Shown piece by piece: positions 62,487-64,000 of a stretch of 64,000 nucleotides of DNA. Each line of letters opens with the position of its first letter. Positions within the stretch are counted from its first letter, which is position 1. Below the pieces are notes generated by a model that made no database searches, had not been told where the DNA came from, and was given only the letters and a program-made list of their open reading frames with translations. The stretch is from Solen grandis. Lineage: Eukaryota; Mollusca; Bivalvia; Adapedonta; Solenidae. Made by a program: the position numbers and the translations under genes. The DNA is taken from positions 81,511,842-81,575,841 of the forward strand of contig CM037778.1 of NCBI GenBank assembly GCA_021229015.1, in the 5' to 3' direction.

Positions 62487-63272
62487 CAGTAGAACCTCTC
62501 CAAACCGAACATCATTAAACCGAATTCATCGCCATTTCGAAGTTTATTTTCGGTCCCGATTTCTTCCAATCTTGTTTTAACTAAAAATAAAATGCTTAAT
62601 CCGAATTTCGCTATTTCGATTTTTTAGCTATTTCGAAGTAAAATTCTCGGTCCTGAGGTCGCAATTCATGTACATTTTTCAAATTTTATTTCGAAGTCAA
62701 ATTTCATAAATTTTCGTGAACTAATTATCGTCTTTATAATCAATCATATCCGGGTCAGTACCCAAGTTTTTCTTTTGCGGAGGCACCTGGAGTGATGGCT
62801 CAGGCAAGTTTTTCACACCTTTTTTTCAAGATTGGGTTGGGCAACGTGTGTCCCACCGGAAATGTTGATTATTGTTAATCGATGTCTGACAGGTTGCATA
62901 ATATGCACGTGCCAGCAGATATATCCAGGTGTCAGATCTTTAGTATATCCCATATCATCGCGTTCGGCTCCGGCTTGCGACGACGGTAAAAATATGTATA
63001 ATTGTTTGACATGGAAGAACAATTATGTTCACCAGAAGCATCTAAAGTAGATCATGATATATTTTCATTACTTTTCATAACTTGCAAATAGTATAAAAGA
63101 ACCCCTAATTGGTAGTTTTCACAGCATAAAGATTTCCACAATATTCGCCGGAAATGAAAACGCAGACATGCACACTCACGAACTGAAATTTTCATAGGAT
63201 TTTTAATCCGAATAATCGTTTTCGAAGTTTTCAGCTTGGTCACAGGGACTTCGATATAACGAGGTTCTACTG
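62487..63272. mobile_element. pogo/Tigger-like non-autonomous DNA transposon
   Basis: CAGTAGAACCTC at 62487 is perfectly inverted as GAGGTTCTACTG ending at 63272, with TA on both sides (62485-62486, 63273-63274). The right subterminal ACTTCGATATAACGAGG fits the pogo/Tigger CGATATAACGA motif. The 786-bp interior has no transposase motifs; open frames on both strands look incidental. Confidence 0.8.
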
Positions 63273-63506
63273 TATAAAGCATGTGAAATTTAGGGAATTC
63301 GAAGACCATTCTAACGTACCTAGGCTTTTGAAATTGGACATCATATTATGAAGTAACAAGAAAAGTAAGACTTAAGACAATACATCCATGCACTTTTGCG
63401 TGGTCCTTTAGTTATCTAACTAAAGCCGTTACAGATAGGTGAAAATAATGAAGGAATAATTGATATTGTAAGAACTTTCTTACGATACCAAGTTTTATTA
63501 TATGCC

Positions 63507-64000
63507 CTTATTATGATAAGGCGCTTGTCCATCTGTCCGTCCGTTAGCCATACTAATTTCCACTCAATAACTTGATAACTAATATGTGTGCTGTCTTCAT
63601 ACTTAGATGATAGGTTGACATGGATAGTTTATGATCACTATTGATTTGACGTCATAAAGTAAAAGGTCAAGGTCACATTGACACTTAGTGTAAAATCCTT
63701 CTCCGCACAATAAATTGAGAAGGAATAAGCATAGTTTTTTTTAAACTGGGTAGGGAAATTTCCCATTATCAGTTAAAGACCCCTATTGATTTTGAGGTCA
63801 TTCGATCAAAAGTCAAGGTCACAGTGACATTTAATATGAATATCCTTGTTCGCTGAATTCCTTGAGAATGAATAAGCCTAAGTTTGTGAAACTTGTTAGG
63901 GACATTGTCCATGGCCTGTTCACGATCCTTTTTTAAATTTTGAGGTCATTAGGTCAAAGGTCAGGTTCAAGTGACACTTAATATAAATTTTTTTTATTTA
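63507..64000. repeat. 147-bp tandem repeat running off the window
   Basis: After a GTCCATCTGTCCGTCCGTTAG tract, units phased by GTCAAGGTCACA/AGGTCAGGTTCAAGTGACA occur near 63664, 63811 and 63956. AGGTCA-type half-sites recur in each unit. The element continues beyond the right edge. Confidence 0.75.

Overview
This is AT-rich eukaryotic DNA, almost certainly from a bivalve mollusc. The evidence is the spliced minus-strand genes of typical molluscan architecture (discoidin/fucolectin plus EGF, somatomedin-B-like receptor ectodomain, B-box/NHL TRIM-like), tRNA-derived SINEs with the bivalve-type 3' domain, and many tandem-cored mobile elements with palindromic ends. There is one 100-N scaffold gap (45666-45765). 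Gene density is low; most of the window is introns and repeats. No identification was run against a database, and all splice models are read by eye from splice sites and reading phase.

Genes. (1) 1990-6654, minus: a secreted or membrane protein with a signal peptide, one discoidin/fucolectin (F5/8C-like) domain over two exons and one 8-cysteine EGF module. All four exons join in phase 1, and the gene runs off the left edge or into unseen exons. (2) 39050-44992, minus: three phase-consistent exons encode 609 residues with a signal peptide, a somatomedin-B-like cysteine cluster and a large cysteine-containing ectodomain. It stops where a membrane segment would be expected to begin. (3) 51244-52928, minus: a TRIM-like B-box/coiled-coil/beta-propeller reading frame with no RING and two frameshifts.

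Repeats, left to right. A 453-bp foldback element with a 6-bp target duplication (7586-8038); a tRNA-derived SINE (8500-8735); a 148-bp tandem array rich in AGGTCA half-sites (about 9738-10805); a LINE 3' remnant (13540-13925). From 19385 to 26331 there is a continuous pile-up: a Helentron-like element with a 315-bp tandem core, a 13-bp-TIR element with a 150-bp core, a 154-bp tandem, then about 84 copies of a 47-bp satellite. Further right are scattered SINEs, LINE and mariner fossils, and several MITEs (CTGTRAAAT-type, piggyBac-like TTAA-type, pogo-like).

From 53190 to the end, long diverged repeats dominate. They carry an extraordinary density of the octamer TGACGTCA and are interrupted by Helentron-like insertions and a pogo-like element. 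The genes do not form a pathway; at most they share a theme (extracellular recognition, TRIM-like proteins) common in expanded bivalve immune and recognition families.
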